Shown: positions 54,980 to 63,904, numbered from the stretch's first letter. The stretch is DNA of 64,000 nt from Marinobacter xestospongiae (GCF_023156385.1 NZ_JAKZAK010000009.1:1-64000), one strand, 5' to 3'. Program-made: numbers and translations. The notes: generated from the letters alone by a model not told the origin.

Positions 54980-55927
54980 TCACGCCGGCGCGCCGGACGG
55001 GGTCACCACCGGTGATTCACTTGCGGCAGGCGCCGGCTGCTCCCCAAGCCACTGGGCTTCCACCAGCCGGGCAAAGCCCTGCAGTTCCTGGATCTGCTGC
55101 AACCGATCCTGCCGTACCACCAGATACAGCGCCACAGGCTGGGCAGTGTCCGGAACCAGTCGGATCTCATGGCGCGCGGCCGCCATCTCCGCCAGATGAC
55201 TTTCCACCAGCCCCAGGCCGAGCCCTGCCTTGACCATGGCTATGGTGGAGTACTCGTCGTCCGACGTCGCCACCAGATTGGCGGCAGGGTAATGCCCCCC
55301 CATGGCTTCTTTCATCAGATCGATATACGGACACGCCGGCGATGGTGAGATCCAGGGCAGTGTCGCCAGTTCACTGGCACTGTCCGGCAGGTAGTCCGGA
55401 CCACCGTTCATTGGGGCGATGGTGACTACCTGAATCTGGCCAAGCACGATCCGGGTCAGATCACGATGGTCGCTGCCGCCGTAGACAAACCCCACGTCCA
55501 GATCCCCCGCCTGAACCAGTTGCTGAATCTCAGCGGAGTTGCTGGACTTGATCACCAGCGACACATCCGGCAGTTCCCGCGCCGTGGTCTCCAGTACCGT
55601 TTCAATCCTCAGCAGCTCGGGCAGCGCATTCAGTCCCAGCAGCAGCTGACGTTTGCGCTGGCCAGAAATCGCCCGCGCGGTGGTCTCCAGTTCCGCCAGG
55701 TTACCCAGAATGCGGTACGCCAGGGGCAGCAACGTCAGTCCCGCTTCGGTCAGCAACATGCCCCGGCTGCTGCGTTCAAACAGCTGCAGCCCCAGACTGT
55801 CTTCCAGCTGTTTCAGTTGGGTGCTGACCGCCGCGGGAGTGGAATGACGGCGGGAGGCGGCACGGGTCAGGTTTTTCTCTTCGGCAATCAGGACGAAGGA
55901 TCTCAGCTTCTCCAGCTGGATGTGCAT
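54980..55927 (-). CDS. LysR-family transcriptional regulator
   Basis: The protein starts HIQLEKLRSFVLIAEEKNLT, with RAASRRHSTPAAVSTQLKQL as the helix-turn-helix. The ligand-binding domain has two alpha/beta lobes. The ATG at 55927 is chosen because GGAGGAAA lies upstream and the family N-terminus fits; an open frame runs 126 codons further without support. It is divergent from a small DUF1127-like gene, a common pair, with a dyad containing T-N11-A between them. Confidence 0.92.
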   Translation of the reverse strand: MHIQLEKLRSFVLIAEEKNLTRAASRRHSTPAAVSTQLKQLEDSLGLQLFERSSRGMLLTEAGLTLLPLAYRILGNLAELETTARAISGQRKRQLLLGLNALPELLRIETVLETTARELPDVSLVIKSSNSAEIQQLVQAGDLDVGFVYGGSDHRDLTRIVLGQIQVVTIAPMNGGPDYLPDSASELATLPWISPSPACPYIDLMKEAMGGHYPAANLVATSDDEYSTIAMVKAGLGLGLVESHLAEMAAARHEIRLVPDTAQPVALYLVVRQDRLQQIQELQGFARLVEAQWLGEQPAPAASESPVVTPSGAPA

Positions 55928-56012
55928 GGCGGTTTCCTCCGGGCGGGAACGAGAGTCACGACCTGCCAGGCAAGTCGGAGACAGCCCTAATGGTAGCGGA
56001 TTCAGACCGGGC

Positions 56013-56041
56013 CTGCGTTCACGGATCGTTAACGCAGGCTC
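56013..56041. promoter_or_regulatory. LysR-type operator with T-N11-A dyad
   Basis: GCCTGCGTT / AACGCAGGC forms a perfect 9-bp dyad with an 11-base spacer, in the form T-N11-A, the usual LysR box. It lies between the LysR gene and the DUF1127-like gene. The inner part GCGTTCACGGATCGTTAACG is repeated in part at 56586-56605. Confidence 0.6.
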
Positions 56042-56131
56042 AAAAAAAGCTTGATTCCGCCGCCCCGGACACCGGCCTAACATCGAAGCCTGACCCATCG
56101 CCCGTTCCGGGCCAGCAAAGGAGGTGACACC

Positions 56132-56326
56132 ATGGCCATCCCTCATCACCCGAGACATGTCCTTTCCCTGGTCAGCACCTGGTTCCGTCGCGCCCGGCGC
56201 CGGCGCCAGCTTCGCAATGAGCTTGGCGAGGCCAGTCCGCAATGGCTGGCACGCATGGAGCGCGACGTCGGCCTGCCCCCGGGCGGTCTGGCCCGCGAGA
56301 TGCACAAGCCGTTCTGGACACGTTGA
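56132..56326 (+). CDS. DUF1127-like small protein, 64 aa
   Basis: The protein has an arginine-rich N-terminal half (STWFRRARRRRQLRNELGEA) and the DUF1127-like end RDVGLPPGGLAREMHKPFWT. AAAGGAGGTGACACC before the ATG is a near-perfect ribosome binding site. It is divergent from the LysR gene. DUF1127 proteins bind RNA or RNA-binding proteins and influence phosphate or stress responses in some bacteria. Confidence 0.7.
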   Translation: MAIPHHPRHVLSLVSTWFRRARRRRQLRNELGEASPQWLARMERDVGLPPGGLAREMHKPFWTR

Positions 56327-56661
56327 CCTGCAACAGTGACTGGCGTCCGCCGCGGCGGCGCCAGTTCCCCGCTTTACCGATAAACTGACACACGGCCTGC
56401 CAAACCGATTTCAACACGCGAGCCCGAGCACCCCGGCCCAGATCATCGCGGGTCCCGGAGGTGTGAATCAGGGTATCAAGAGACAGTGGCTGATGGCGTT
56501 TCATGATGGGCACTCCAATCAACGAATGGAGCCCCATTACACCGCCCCCGGCGCCTGGCCGGCCATCGAATTGTCGTTGACGCGGGCGTTCAGAATTCGT
56601 TAACGGAACCACAATCCCGCACCGATCCCCTCGCGTCATCCGACAGGGCATCTATACTGGG
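56327..56661. other. Gap of 335 bp before the haem-PAS gene
   Basis: The gap holds a second copy of the operator-like motif (56586-56605). On the minus strand an ATG at 56504 with GGAG nine bases upstream opens a frame, but this would run into the DUF1127-like gene on the other strand and resembles no family; I do not call it. No terminator with a T-run is seen. Confidence 0.5.
56586..56605. promoter_or_regulatory. Second operator-like motif before the haem-PAS gene
   Basis: GCGTTCAGAATTCGTTAACG matches 56017-56036 at 16 of 20 bases. Both contain CGTTCA-N7-TTAACG, an inverted repeat. It lies about 57 bp upstream of the haem-PAS GTG start at 56662. Confidence 0.5.
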
Positions 56662-57879
56662 GTGAGAATGTCTTCGCAGGGCCGACAGCCGTTACCGCCC
56701 GCCCCTGCGACCGCGCTGAAGGACCAGTTAACCATGGGCCGCGAGATTCAGTCACTGGAAGCGGACAGCCTCTACGATGCCCTGATGAATGCCGCCGCCG
56801 ACGCCATCGTGGTGATCGATGAGCACGGCATCATCCGCCATTTTTCGGACTCCGCCCAGGATCTGTTCGAGTACCCTGCCGACGAATGCCTGGGGCAGAA
56901 CGTCCGCATGCTGATGCCGGAACCTTACCGGAGCCAGCACGACGGCTACCTCAAACGCTACCAGCGCAGCGGCGAAGCCAAGATCATCGGCATTGGCCGG
57001 GATGTCCATGGCCTGAAGAAATCCGGCCGCCAGTTCCCCATGCATCTGTCGGTGGGAGAAGCCCGGGTGCAGGGGCAACGGCTGTTCGTCGGCATCTGCC
57101 ACGATCTCACCACCTACCGCACCACCATTGCCGAGCGTGTGTCCATTGAAAAACTTCAGCACGCCCTGCTGGACGCTGCTGTTGACGGCATCATCACTAT
57201 CAATGAGCGGGGCCTGATCACCAGCTTCAACCCTGCCGCCGAAACGCTGTTTCAGTACCGGCGGGAAGACGTGATCGGTGAGAACGTCAAAATGCTGATG
57301 CCCGCCCACTACGCGCGGGAGCACGACGACTACATCCGCCGTTACCTCAACTCCGGCCAGCCGGGCATCATCGGTATCGGCCGCGATGTCACCGGCCGTC
57401 GCCGGGATGGCAGCGAGTTCCCCATGCATCTGTCGGTGGGTGAATCCGAGCAGGATGGTCGCCGGCTGTTTGTTGGTATCTGCCACGACCTCAGTAACTA
57501 TCAGGAGGTGCTGTTACGCATGGCCCGGGCCGAACGTCGCTACAAGGACATCGTCCAGAGCCAGCGCCAGCTGATCTGCCGTGTCGATGCCCAGTTGCGA
57601 CTGACGTTCACCAACGCGGCCTTCGGAAAAGCCGCGGGCAGGCAACAAAAAGACCTGATCGGCACCAGCCTGGCGCAACTGACCCGCACGGACGCTCAGA
57701 CACTGCAGACCCACCTCGCCCCCCTGTTCACCGACCCCGCCCACCAGGAAACCGAACTGACACTGACCATGGGTGACCAGGACCCGGGCACCCAGGTCGC
57801 CTGGCACTTCCTCAGCCTGCCCCTCAGCGACGACTACGGCCAGGAGTTACAGGGGACTGGGGTGCTGATCAAGACCTGA
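56662..57879 (+). CDS. Tandem FixL-type haem-PAS protein without output domain
   Basis: The 405-residue protein has three PAS-like domains. The first two (about 38-150 and 166-278) match the FixL haem-PAS: the proximal His is at H93 (RSQHDGY) and H221 (REHDDY), with the two conserved arginines six and twenty residues later (R99/R113 and R227/R241, in IIGIGR). The third PAS (about 290-405) lacks these residues. No kinase, GGDEF or DNA-binding part follows. The N-terminal 35 residues are Pro/Gln-rich. Start: GTG at 56662, or ATG two codons later. It would bind haem and sense O2 or another gas, and pass the state to a partner protein. Confidence 0.8.
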   Translation: MRMSSQGRQPLPPAPATALKDQLTMGREIQSLEADSLYDALMNAAADAIVVIDEHGIIRHFSDSAQDLFEYPADECLGQNVRMLMPEPYRSQHDGYLKRYQRSGEAKIIGIGRDVHGLKKSGRQFPMHLSVGEARVQGQRLFVGICHDLTTYRTTIAERVSIEKLQHALLDAAVDGIITINERGLITSFNPAAETLFQYRREDVIGENVKMLMPAHYAREHDDYIRRYLNSGQPGIIGIGRDVTGRRRDGSEFPMHLSVGESEQDGRRLFVGICHDLSNYQEVLLRMARAERRYKDIVQSQRQLICRVDAQLRLTFTNAAFGKAAGRQQKDLIGTSLAQLTRTDAQTLQTHLAPLFTDPAHQETELTLTMGDQDPGTQVAWHFLSLPLSDDYGQELQGTGVLIKT

Positions 57880-57898
57880 CATCGGCTCAGATCGGGAC

Positions 57899-57926
57899 AG
57901 AAACCTTACAGATTCAAGGGTTTCTT
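57899..57926 (+). terminator. Possible terminator after the haem-PAS gene
   Basis: AGAAACC / GGGTTTCT can pair over 7-8 bp around a 12-base loop, followed by a short TTTAT tail, 20 bases after the stop. Confidence 0.35.
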
Positions 57927-57975
57927 TATACGAACCGCTAACTATACCTGCCGCCCTCAGCTACGATAATAGGTT

Positions 57976-57990
57976 GTGTCAGGATGACAC
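57976..57990 (+). promoter_or_regulatory. Dyad upstream of the TRAP operon
   Basis: GTGTCA-GGA-TGACAC is a perfect 15-bp inverted repeat about 97 bp upstream of the dctP-type start. It is a candidate operator for the transporter operon. No regulator gene is adjacent on that side. Confidence 0.5.
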
Positions 57991-58086
57991 CCGTTTCCTG
58001 CCGTGGCCGCTGGCTGCGCGGGGGCAGGTGTCGGACAACCCGACTCACTATAACGACAATATTCAGGAACAGAGGAATATCAAACA

Positions 58087-59163
58087 ATGAAATTACGTTC
58101 CGTAGTCTCCGCCCTGGCCCTGGGGCTGGCCAGCTGTCTCTCCGCCTCTCAGGCGCTCGCCCAGGAGCGCTTCACGCTGCGCCTGGCGGAAACCTGGGGG
58201 CCGAACTTCCCCATCTTCGGTGACACCACCAAGAACATGGCGCGCATGGCGGAAGAAATGTCGGACGGTCGCCTGCGCATCCGCATCGACTCATCCAACA
58301 AACACAAGGCACCGTTCGGTGTCTTCGACATGGTCAAGGCCGGCCAGTACGACCTCGGTCACTCGGCCTCCTATTACTGGAAAGGCAAGGTTCCCAACAC
58401 CCTGTTCTTCACCAGCATGCCCTTTGGCATGACCGCACTGGAGCAGTACGCCTGGTTCTACTACGGCGACGGTATGGAGCTGATGCAGGAAGTGTATGAG
58501 CCCCACAACATGCTGTCGTTCCCCGGCGGTAACACCGGCATCCAGATGGGCGGCTGGTTCCGCGACGAGATCAACTCCCTGGAAGATCTGCAGGGGCTGA
58601 AGATGCGGATTCCCGGTTTTGCCGGCGAAGTCTTCGCGGAAGTGGGCGTTAACCCCACCAACATTGCCCCGGGCGAGCTCTACACCGCTCTGGAGCGTGG
58701 CACCATCGACGCCACCGAGTGGGTAGGTCCGGCCCTGGATCTGCGTCTGGGCTTCCAGCAGATTGCCGACTACTACTACACCGGCTGGCATGAACCGGCC
58801 ACCGAGTTGCAGTTCCTGGTCAACCAGGACACCTGGGAGAAGCTGCCGGACGACCTGCGGGAAATCCTTCGCATCGCCATGCGCACCGCCGCCTACGACA
58901 TGCTGGTGCAATCGATGCACGAGAACGCCCGTGCCTGGGCCTCCATCAAGCAGGAACATCCCAACATCGAAGTCCGCACCTTCCCGGATGACGTGATCCA
59001 GGCGATGTTCGACGCCAACCGCAAACTGCTGGCGGAAGCGGCCGAGCGTGACGACCTGGCACAGCGCATCGTTGAGTCCCAGGAAACGTATCTGGACAAT
59101 GCCCGCGCCTACACGGAAATTTCCGACCGCGCCTACCTGAACACCATGGCCGAACTGGAATAA
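58087..59163 (+). CDS. dctP: TRAP transporter substrate-binding protein (2-oxoacid type)
   Basis: A signal peptide (1-25) precedes a TRAP-P receptor. The stretch TIDATEWVGPALDLRLGFQQ followed by TGWHEPATELQFLVN matches the TakP subgroup, which binds 2-oxo monocarboxylates such as pyruvate. The binding Arg in MRIPGFAGEVFAEVGVNP is conserved. It is the first gene of the three-gene operon. GAGG lies upstream of the ATG, slightly far. Confidence 0.9.
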   Translation: MKLRSVVSALALGLASCLSASQALAQERFTLRLAETWGPNFPIFGDTTKNMARMAEEMSDGRLRIRIDSSNKHKAPFGVFDMVKAGQYDLGHSASYYWKGKVPNTLFFTSMPFGMTALEQYAWFYYGDGMELMQEVYEPHNMLSFPGGNTGIQMGGWFRDEINSLEDLQGLKMRIPGFAGEVFAEVGVNPTNIAPGELYTALERGTIDATEWVGPALDLRLGFQQIADYYYTGWHEPATELQFLVNQDTWEKLPDDLREILRIAMRTAAYDMLVQSMHENARAWASIKQEHPNIEVRTFPDDVIQAMFDANRKLLAEAAERDDLAQRIVESQETYLDNARAYTEISDRAYLNTMAELE

Positions 59164-59266
59164 TCCCGTAGCCCGGGAAGCACCGGAGCCGTCCCCGGAC
59201 CGCTCCGGTGCTGTCGTATACAGATACGAAAAGAGCCGGCCCTGCAAGCCGGCCAGAGGAAACACA

Positions 59267-59812
59267 ATGCGCTGGATTGTTAAACTGGACAACGGCCTTG
59301 CCCGGCTGTCCAACATCTGCGGCTGGATCGCCTGTGTGGCACTGATCCTGATGCTGTTCAACGTCTTCTACGACGTTATTACCCGCTACGTTTTCAACGA
59401 TGTCTCCATTGGCATGCAGGAAATGGAGTGGCACCTCTACTCGGTGGTGTTCCTGCTCGGTATTCCCTACGCCCTGCGCACCGACGGCCATGTCCGGGTC
59501 GACGTGCTCTATCAGGGCCGCAGCGAACGCTTCAAGGCCATCATCAACCTGGTGGGCGCGCTGGCCTTCGTCCTGCCCTTCGCTGCACTGATCGCCACCT
59601 ACGGCTACAGCTTTACCGTCGAATCCTACAACCTGGGCGAGAGCAGCGGTGATCCCGGCGGTCTGCCGTACCGCTGGATCATCAAGTCGGTGATTCCGCT
59701 GTCCGCCTTTTTCATCGCCACCAGTGGCCTGGGCATGGTTACCTACGCCCTGCGGGTGCTGGCTGGTGAACAGAGCTACCACGATGAGAACAGCAAGGAG
59801 GGCCTAGCATGA
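59267..59812 (+). CDS. dctQ: TRAP transporter small permease (DctQ)
   Basis: The 181-residue protein has four membrane segments, with the conserved motif MQEMEWHLYSVVFLLGIPYA and DGHVRVDVLY in the loop after segment two, typical of DctQ. AGAGGAAAC precedes the ATG. It overlaps the dctM gene by 4 bp, fitting a complex of both subunits. Confidence 0.93.
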   Translation: MRWIVKLDNGLARLSNICGWIACVALILMLFNVFYDVITRYVFNDVSIGMQEMEWHLYSVVFLLGIPYALRTDGHVRVDVLYQGRSERFKAIINLVGALAFVLPFAALIATYGYSFTVESYNLGESSGDPGGLPYRWIIKSVIPLSAFFIATSGLGMVTYALRVLAGEQSYHDENSKEGLA

Positions 59813-61110
59813 TCGGTATCATCATGTTTGGGGTGTGCCTCGCCATGTTGCTGTGGGGCTTCCCTGTCGCCTTTACCTTTGGTGGCGTTGCACTGGTGTT
59901 CGGGCTGATTGCCGAGGGGCCGGAACTGTTTGCGTTCATGCCGTTCCGGATCATGAGCGTGATGCAGAATACGGTGATGATGGCCATTCCCCTGTTCATC
60001 TTCATGGGGGTGGTGCTGCAACGAACCCGACTGGCAGAACAGTTGCTGACCTCGATGGGACGGCTGTTTGGCGGCCTCCCTGGCGGGCTGGCTATTTCCA
60101 CCATTCTGGTTGGCGCGCTGTTGGCCGCCTCCACCGGTGTGGTGGGTGCCAGCGTGGTGGCGATGGGACTGATCTCACTGCCGGTGATGCTGGCCCACAA
60201 CTACGACAAACGCCTGAGCTGCGGCACCATTTGTGCCTCAGGTACTCTGGGCCAGATCGTGCCGCCATCAATCATCCTGATCATTCTCGGTGACGTTCTC
60301 GGTTTGCCGGTGGGCGACCTGTTCAAGGCTGCGGTGATTCCCGGTCTGGTGCTTGTAGGCCTGTACATCGCCTACATCCTGGTGCTGACGAGGCTGAAAC
60401 CCCAGACCGCACCGGCCATGCCGGACGATTCCGGCCTCAGCCGCAAGCAGGAAATCGTCAGCGCCCTGATCGCCATCATTCCACCTCTGGCGCTGATCGT
60501 GATCGTGCTGGGTTCGATCTTCACCGGCATTGCCACGCCCACCGAATCCTCCGCCCTTGGCGGTGTCGGTGCTCTGGTGCTGGCCATTGCCTATCGTCAG
60601 TTCTCGTTCCGGATGATCTGGGAAAGCGCTCGCGATACCGTCAAGGTGACCGCCATGGTGTTCGCCATCCTGATCGGTGCTACGGCCTTCTCCATGGTAT
60701 TCAGCTACACCGGCGGCGATTATCTGCTGGAAGAGTGGATGCTGGCGCTGCCAGGTGAAAAGTGGGGCTTCCTGATTCTGTCCATGCTGGTGATCCTGGT
60801 GCTGGGTTTCTTCATCGATTTCGTGGAGATTTCCTTCATCGTGGTGCCAATCCTGGCGCCGATCGCGGAACTGCTCGGCATCAACATGCTGTGGTTCGCG
60901 ATCCTCATCGCCATGAACCTGCAGACCAGCTTCCTGACACCACCGTTCGGGTTCAGTCTGTTCTACCTCAAGGGGGTCTCGCCACCGAGCGTGAAGACCA
61001 CGGACATCTACAAGGGCGTCATCCCGTTCATCGGGTTGCAGGCACTGGTGTTGATCCTGATCTTCATATTCCCGGAGTGGTTCGGCATGAGCTCCACCTC
61101 AGGCTACTGA
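59809..61110 (+). CDS. dctM: TRAP transporter large permease (DctM)
   Basis: The 433-residue protein has about twelve membrane segments. GIATPTESSALGGVGALVLA and TSFLTPPFGFSLFYLKG are DctM hallmarks. It forms the Na+-driven channel with DctQ, supplied by the periplasmic DctP. The start overlaps the dctQ stop by 4 bp. A hairpin without T-run lies just after the stop. Confidence 0.95.
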   Translation: MIGIIMFGVCLAMLLWGFPVAFTFGGVALVFGLIAEGPELFAFMPFRIMSVMQNTVMMAIPLFIFMGVVLQRTRLAEQLLTSMGRLFGGLPGGLAISTILVGALLAASTGVVGASVVAMGLISLPVMLAHNYDKRLSCGTICASGTLGQIVPPSIILIILGDVLGLPVGDLFKAAVIPGLVLVGLYIAYILVLTRLKPQTAPAMPDDSGLSRKQEIVSALIAIIPPLALIVIVLGSIFTGIATPTESSALGGVGALVLAIAYRQFSFRMIWESARDTVKVTAMVFAILIGATAFSMVFSYTGGDYLLEEWMLALPGEKWGFLILSMLVILVLGFFIDFVEISFIVVPILAPIAELLGINMLWFAILIAMNLQTSFLTPPFGFSLFYLKGVSPPSVKTTDIYKGVIPFIGLQALVLILIFIFPEWFGMSSTSGY

Positions 61111-61126
61111 TTCCACCCTTAGCTCT

Positions 61127-61160
61127 GACAACGCCGGCGGGCCAGGCCTCCGGCGTTGTC
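61127..61160 (+). terminator. Stem-loop after dctM
   Basis: GACAACGCCGG / CCGGCGTTGTC pairs perfectly over 11 bp with a 12-base loop, 16 bases after the stop. There is no T-run, so it may stabilise the 3' end or act only weakly as a terminator. Confidence 0.45.
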
Positions 61161-61398
61161 CGATCATTCGTCACACGAGCACCCGTTCCGATCTCCGCCC
61201 TCCCGCCAACACAACGCCACAAACCAGACTGTCAGGACGATCAACGCTATCAATACGATAGCCCAGCGCTATAAGCCCACCACTGACAAACATCGATCAT
61301 TTTCTATACTGACAGTAATAAACCGGCTCAACCCCGAAGCCGGACCGAAATGACGTAATGGCGTCCGTGTGACGTTTGCCTGCGGGAGACCTGCCTCC

Positions 61399-62736
61399 AT
61401 GACACCGAGCACCGCCAAGAAAACCGACCGATCCGACAAGCCAGCGACTTCATCCAGCCACCCGCTGACCCTGCCGCTGGAAGACCACGCTGTTGAGCGG
61501 GAACCCCACAGCTACGAACGCTGGCTGATTGCCAAACTGTTGCGCATGGCCGGCTCACCGCCGATCCGCTTCCAACTCTGGAATGGCGAGGTGGTGGAAC
61601 CGGAGCAGGGAGAAGCCCGCTACACCCTAACCGTAGCGGACCCGCGGGCGCTGATGCAGCTGGTCTCCAATCCCAACCTGGCGTTCGGCGACCTCTACAG
61701 CGCCGGACGCCTGGAGGTGGACCAGGATCTGCCCGGCCTGATGGCGACCCTTTACCGCGCCATCCACCAGGCCAGCGAGCGCTGGCCGCGCTGGCTGGAA
61801 GCGTTGTGGCGCAATCACAGCCCCCGTGCCACCGGCGTGGACGAAGCCCGTGACAACATCCACCATCACTACGATCTGGGCAACGAGTTCTACCGGTTGT
61901 GGCTGGATCAGGCGGAGATGCAGTACACCTGCGCCTACTACGAACGCCCCGATCTCACCCTGGAGCAGGCGCAACTGGCCAAGCTGGAACATGTCTGCCG
62001 CAAACTGCGGCTGCGCCCGGGCCAGACGGTGGTTGAGGCCGGCTGTGGCTGGGGTGGACTGGCCCGCTACATGGCCCGCCACCACGGCGTCACCGTGCAC
62101 GCCTACAACATCTCCCGGGAGCAGGTGGCCTTTGCCCGCGCCGAGGCGGAACGTCAGGGCCTCAGTGACCGCATCCAGTACATTGAGGACGACTACCGCA
62201 CCATCCACGGCCAATACGACGCCTTCGTTTCCGTGGGCATGCTGGAGCACGTTGGTAAAGACCATTACCCCACCCTGGCAGCGCTGATTCGACGGACACT
62301 CAAACCCGATGGGCTGGCGCTGCTGCACAGCATCGGCCGCAACCGGCCCATGCTGATGAATTCCTGGATCGAGAAACGCATCTTCCCGGGGGCCTACCCC
62401 CCCAGTATCGGCGAGCTGGTTTCGATCTGCGAAGACGGTCACTTCTCGGTGCTCGATGTGGAAAACCTGAGGCTGCATTACGCCCAGACCCTGCGTCACT
62501 GGCTGCAACGCTTCGAGGCCCACCAGGACACCATCCGTGAGCTGTACGACGATCACTTCAGCCGCGCCTGGCGGCTCTACCTCGCCGGGTCCATCGCTGC
62601 CTTTGAGGTTGGGTCACTGCAACTGTTTCAGGTGGTGTTCAGCCACGGCGACAACAACCAACTGCCGCATAGCCGGGCAGACCTGTACCAGCGATCAGCA
62701 GCGCCGGAGGCCGGAGCATGGACTACTACGACCTGA
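61399..62736 (+). CDS. cfa: Cyclopropane-fatty-acyl-phospholipid synthase family methyltransferase
   Basis: The 445-residue protein has an N-terminal substrate domain and a SAM domain with VVEAGCGWGGLARYMARHHG. Residues of the bicarbonate site are present: Cys in MQYTCAYYE, Glu in GMLEHVG, His in LLHSIGR and Tyr in LRLHYAQTL. The C-terminal AWRLYLAGSIAAFEVGSLQL matches Cfa. It methylates double bonds of phospholipid acyl chains. The ATG at 61399 is preferred over a GTG ten codons upstream. The last 19 bp overlap the next gene, so the two are coupled. Confidence 0.92.
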   Translation: MTPSTAKKTDRSDKPATSSSHPLTLPLEDHAVEREPHSYERWLIAKLLRMAGSPPIRFQLWNGEVVEPEQGEARYTLTVADPRALMQLVSNPNLAFGDLYSAGRLEVDQDLPGLMATLYRAIHQASERWPRWLEALWRNHSPRATGVDEARDNIHHHYDLGNEFYRLWLDQAEMQYTCAYYERPDLTLEQAQLAKLEHVCRKLRLRPGQTVVEAGCGWGGLARYMARHHGVTVHAYNISREQVAFARAEAERQGLSDRIQYIEDDYRTIHGQYDAFVSVGMLEHVGKDHYPTLAALIRRTLKPDGLALLHSIGRNRPMLMNSWIEKRIFPGAYPPSIGELVSICEDGHFSVLDVENLRLHYAQTLRHWLQRFEAHQDTIRELYDDHFSRAWRLYLAGSIAAFEVGSLQLFQVVFSHGDNNQLPHSRADLYQRSAAPEAGAWTTTT

Positions 62737-63851
62737 TCATCGTCGGTGCCGGTCCCGCCGGTTCCACCCTGGCCTGGGCACTGAAGAACAGCGGAAAACG
62801 GGTGCTGGTGCTGGACAAACAGCCCTTCCCCCGGGACAAAACCTGCGCCGGCTGGGTCACCCCAGTGGTCCTCGACAGCCTGGAGATTGACCCGGAGGAC
62901 TATCGTGCGCAGCACACCCTGCAGCCCATCCGTCGCTTCCGCATCGGCATGATGGGGCAGCCCGCCGTGGAGAACGATCACGGTGACGTGGTGAGTTATG
63001 GCATCCGTCGCTGCGAGTTCGATCACTACCTGCTGTCCCGGGTGGACGCCGACTGCAAGCTGGATACTGCCGTCACCAGCCTGCAACGGGACGACCGCCA
63101 CTGGCTGGTCAACGAGCGCTGGCGCACCCCGTTGCTGGTGGGTGCCGGCGGCCACTTCTGCCCGGTGGCGCGGTTGCTGGGGGATGGCCCGGGACGTCAT
63201 GAAACGGTGGTGGCAGCGAAGGAAGTGGAGTTTCAGCTCAGCCCGCAACAGGCCGAAGACTGCGCGGCCCGGGGCGACACCCCGGAACTGTGGTTCTGTC
63301 GTGACCTCAAAGGCTATGCCTGGATCTTCCGCAAAGGTCGTTATCTCAACATCGGCCTGGGCCGGGAGGACAACCACAAACTCAGCGAACATCTGGCCCG
63401 GTTTGTCGCCGACATGCAGGCCGATGGACGCATTCCCGCCGACCTGCCCGGCCGCTTCAAGGGCCACGCCTACCTGCTCTACGACCACGCCGAACGGCCG
63501 CTGCTGGACGACGGCGTGCTGCTGGTGGGCGACGCTGCCGGCCTGGCCTACACCCAGAGTGGCGAGGGCATCCGCCCGGCGGTGGAATCGTCACTGCTGG
63601 CCGCCGAGGTGCTGCGACTGGCACCGGACGCCTCCGCCCGCTCCCTGCAACCCTACGGCGAGGCCATTGCTGAACGCTTCGGCACCCGCTCCCTGCAACG
63701 GCACGACGGCTGGCAGCTGCCCGACTGGGTTCGCACCTCCCTCGCTGGCAGGTTGATGCGCTCGCACTGGTTCACCCGCAAGGTGGTGACCGAGAAATGG
63801 TTCCTCCACCAGCAGGTCCCGCCGCTGGCCCTGGCGAGCCAGGGCCGGTAA
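62718..63851 (+). CDS. Geranylgeranyl-reductase-like FAD oxidoreductase
   Basis: The flavoprotein starts YYDLIIVGAGPAGSTLAWAL, has PRDKTCAGWVTP (the Cys-Gly motif of the family) and GDAAGLAYTQSGEGIRPAVE near the end, all features of geranylgeranyl-reductase-like enzymes that reduce or oxidise lipid double bonds. The length is 377. GGAG lies before the ATG. Its gene overlaps the cyclopropane synthase gene by 19 bp, which suggests action on the same lipids. Confidence 0.85.
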   Translation: MDYYDLIIVGAGPAGSTLAWALKNSGKRVLVLDKQPFPRDKTCAGWVTPVVLDSLEIDPEDYRAQHTLQPIRRFRIGMMGQPAVENDHGDVVSYGIRRCEFDHYLLSRVDADCKLDTAVTSLQRDDRHWLVNERWRTPLLVGAGGHFCPVARLLGDGPGRHETVVAAKEVEFQLSPQQAEDCAARGDTPELWFCRDLKGYAWIFRKGRYLNIGLGREDNHKLSEHLARFVADMQADGRIPADLPGRFKGHAYLLYDHAERPLLDDGVLLVGDAAGLAYTQSGEGIRPAVESSLLAAEVLRLAPDASARSLQPYGEAIAERFGTRSLQRHDGWQLPDWVRTSLAGRLMRSHWFTRKVVTEKWFLHQQVPPLALASQGR

Positions 63852-63878
63852 CAGCCGCTGCCAGTGCAAATGCAAAAA

Positions 63879-63904
63879 GCCGGGCCTCCTGACTGGAGCC
63901 CGGC
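63879..63904 (-). terminator. Rho-independent terminator on the minus strand after the outer-membrane gene
   Basis: GCCGGGC / GCCCGGC with an extra TCC/GGA pair forms the stem; on the minus strand it is followed by a T-run (AAAAA on the plus side). It closes the minus-strand gene that ends at 63931. Confidence 0.75.

Noticed and set aside
56172..56504. Minus-strand frame of 110 codons starting MKRHQPLSLDTL
   Set aside because: The start has a GGAG box, but the frame runs 155 bp antisense through the DUF1127-like gene and its second half is low-complexity Arg/Gly. A shorter real peptide cannot be excluded.
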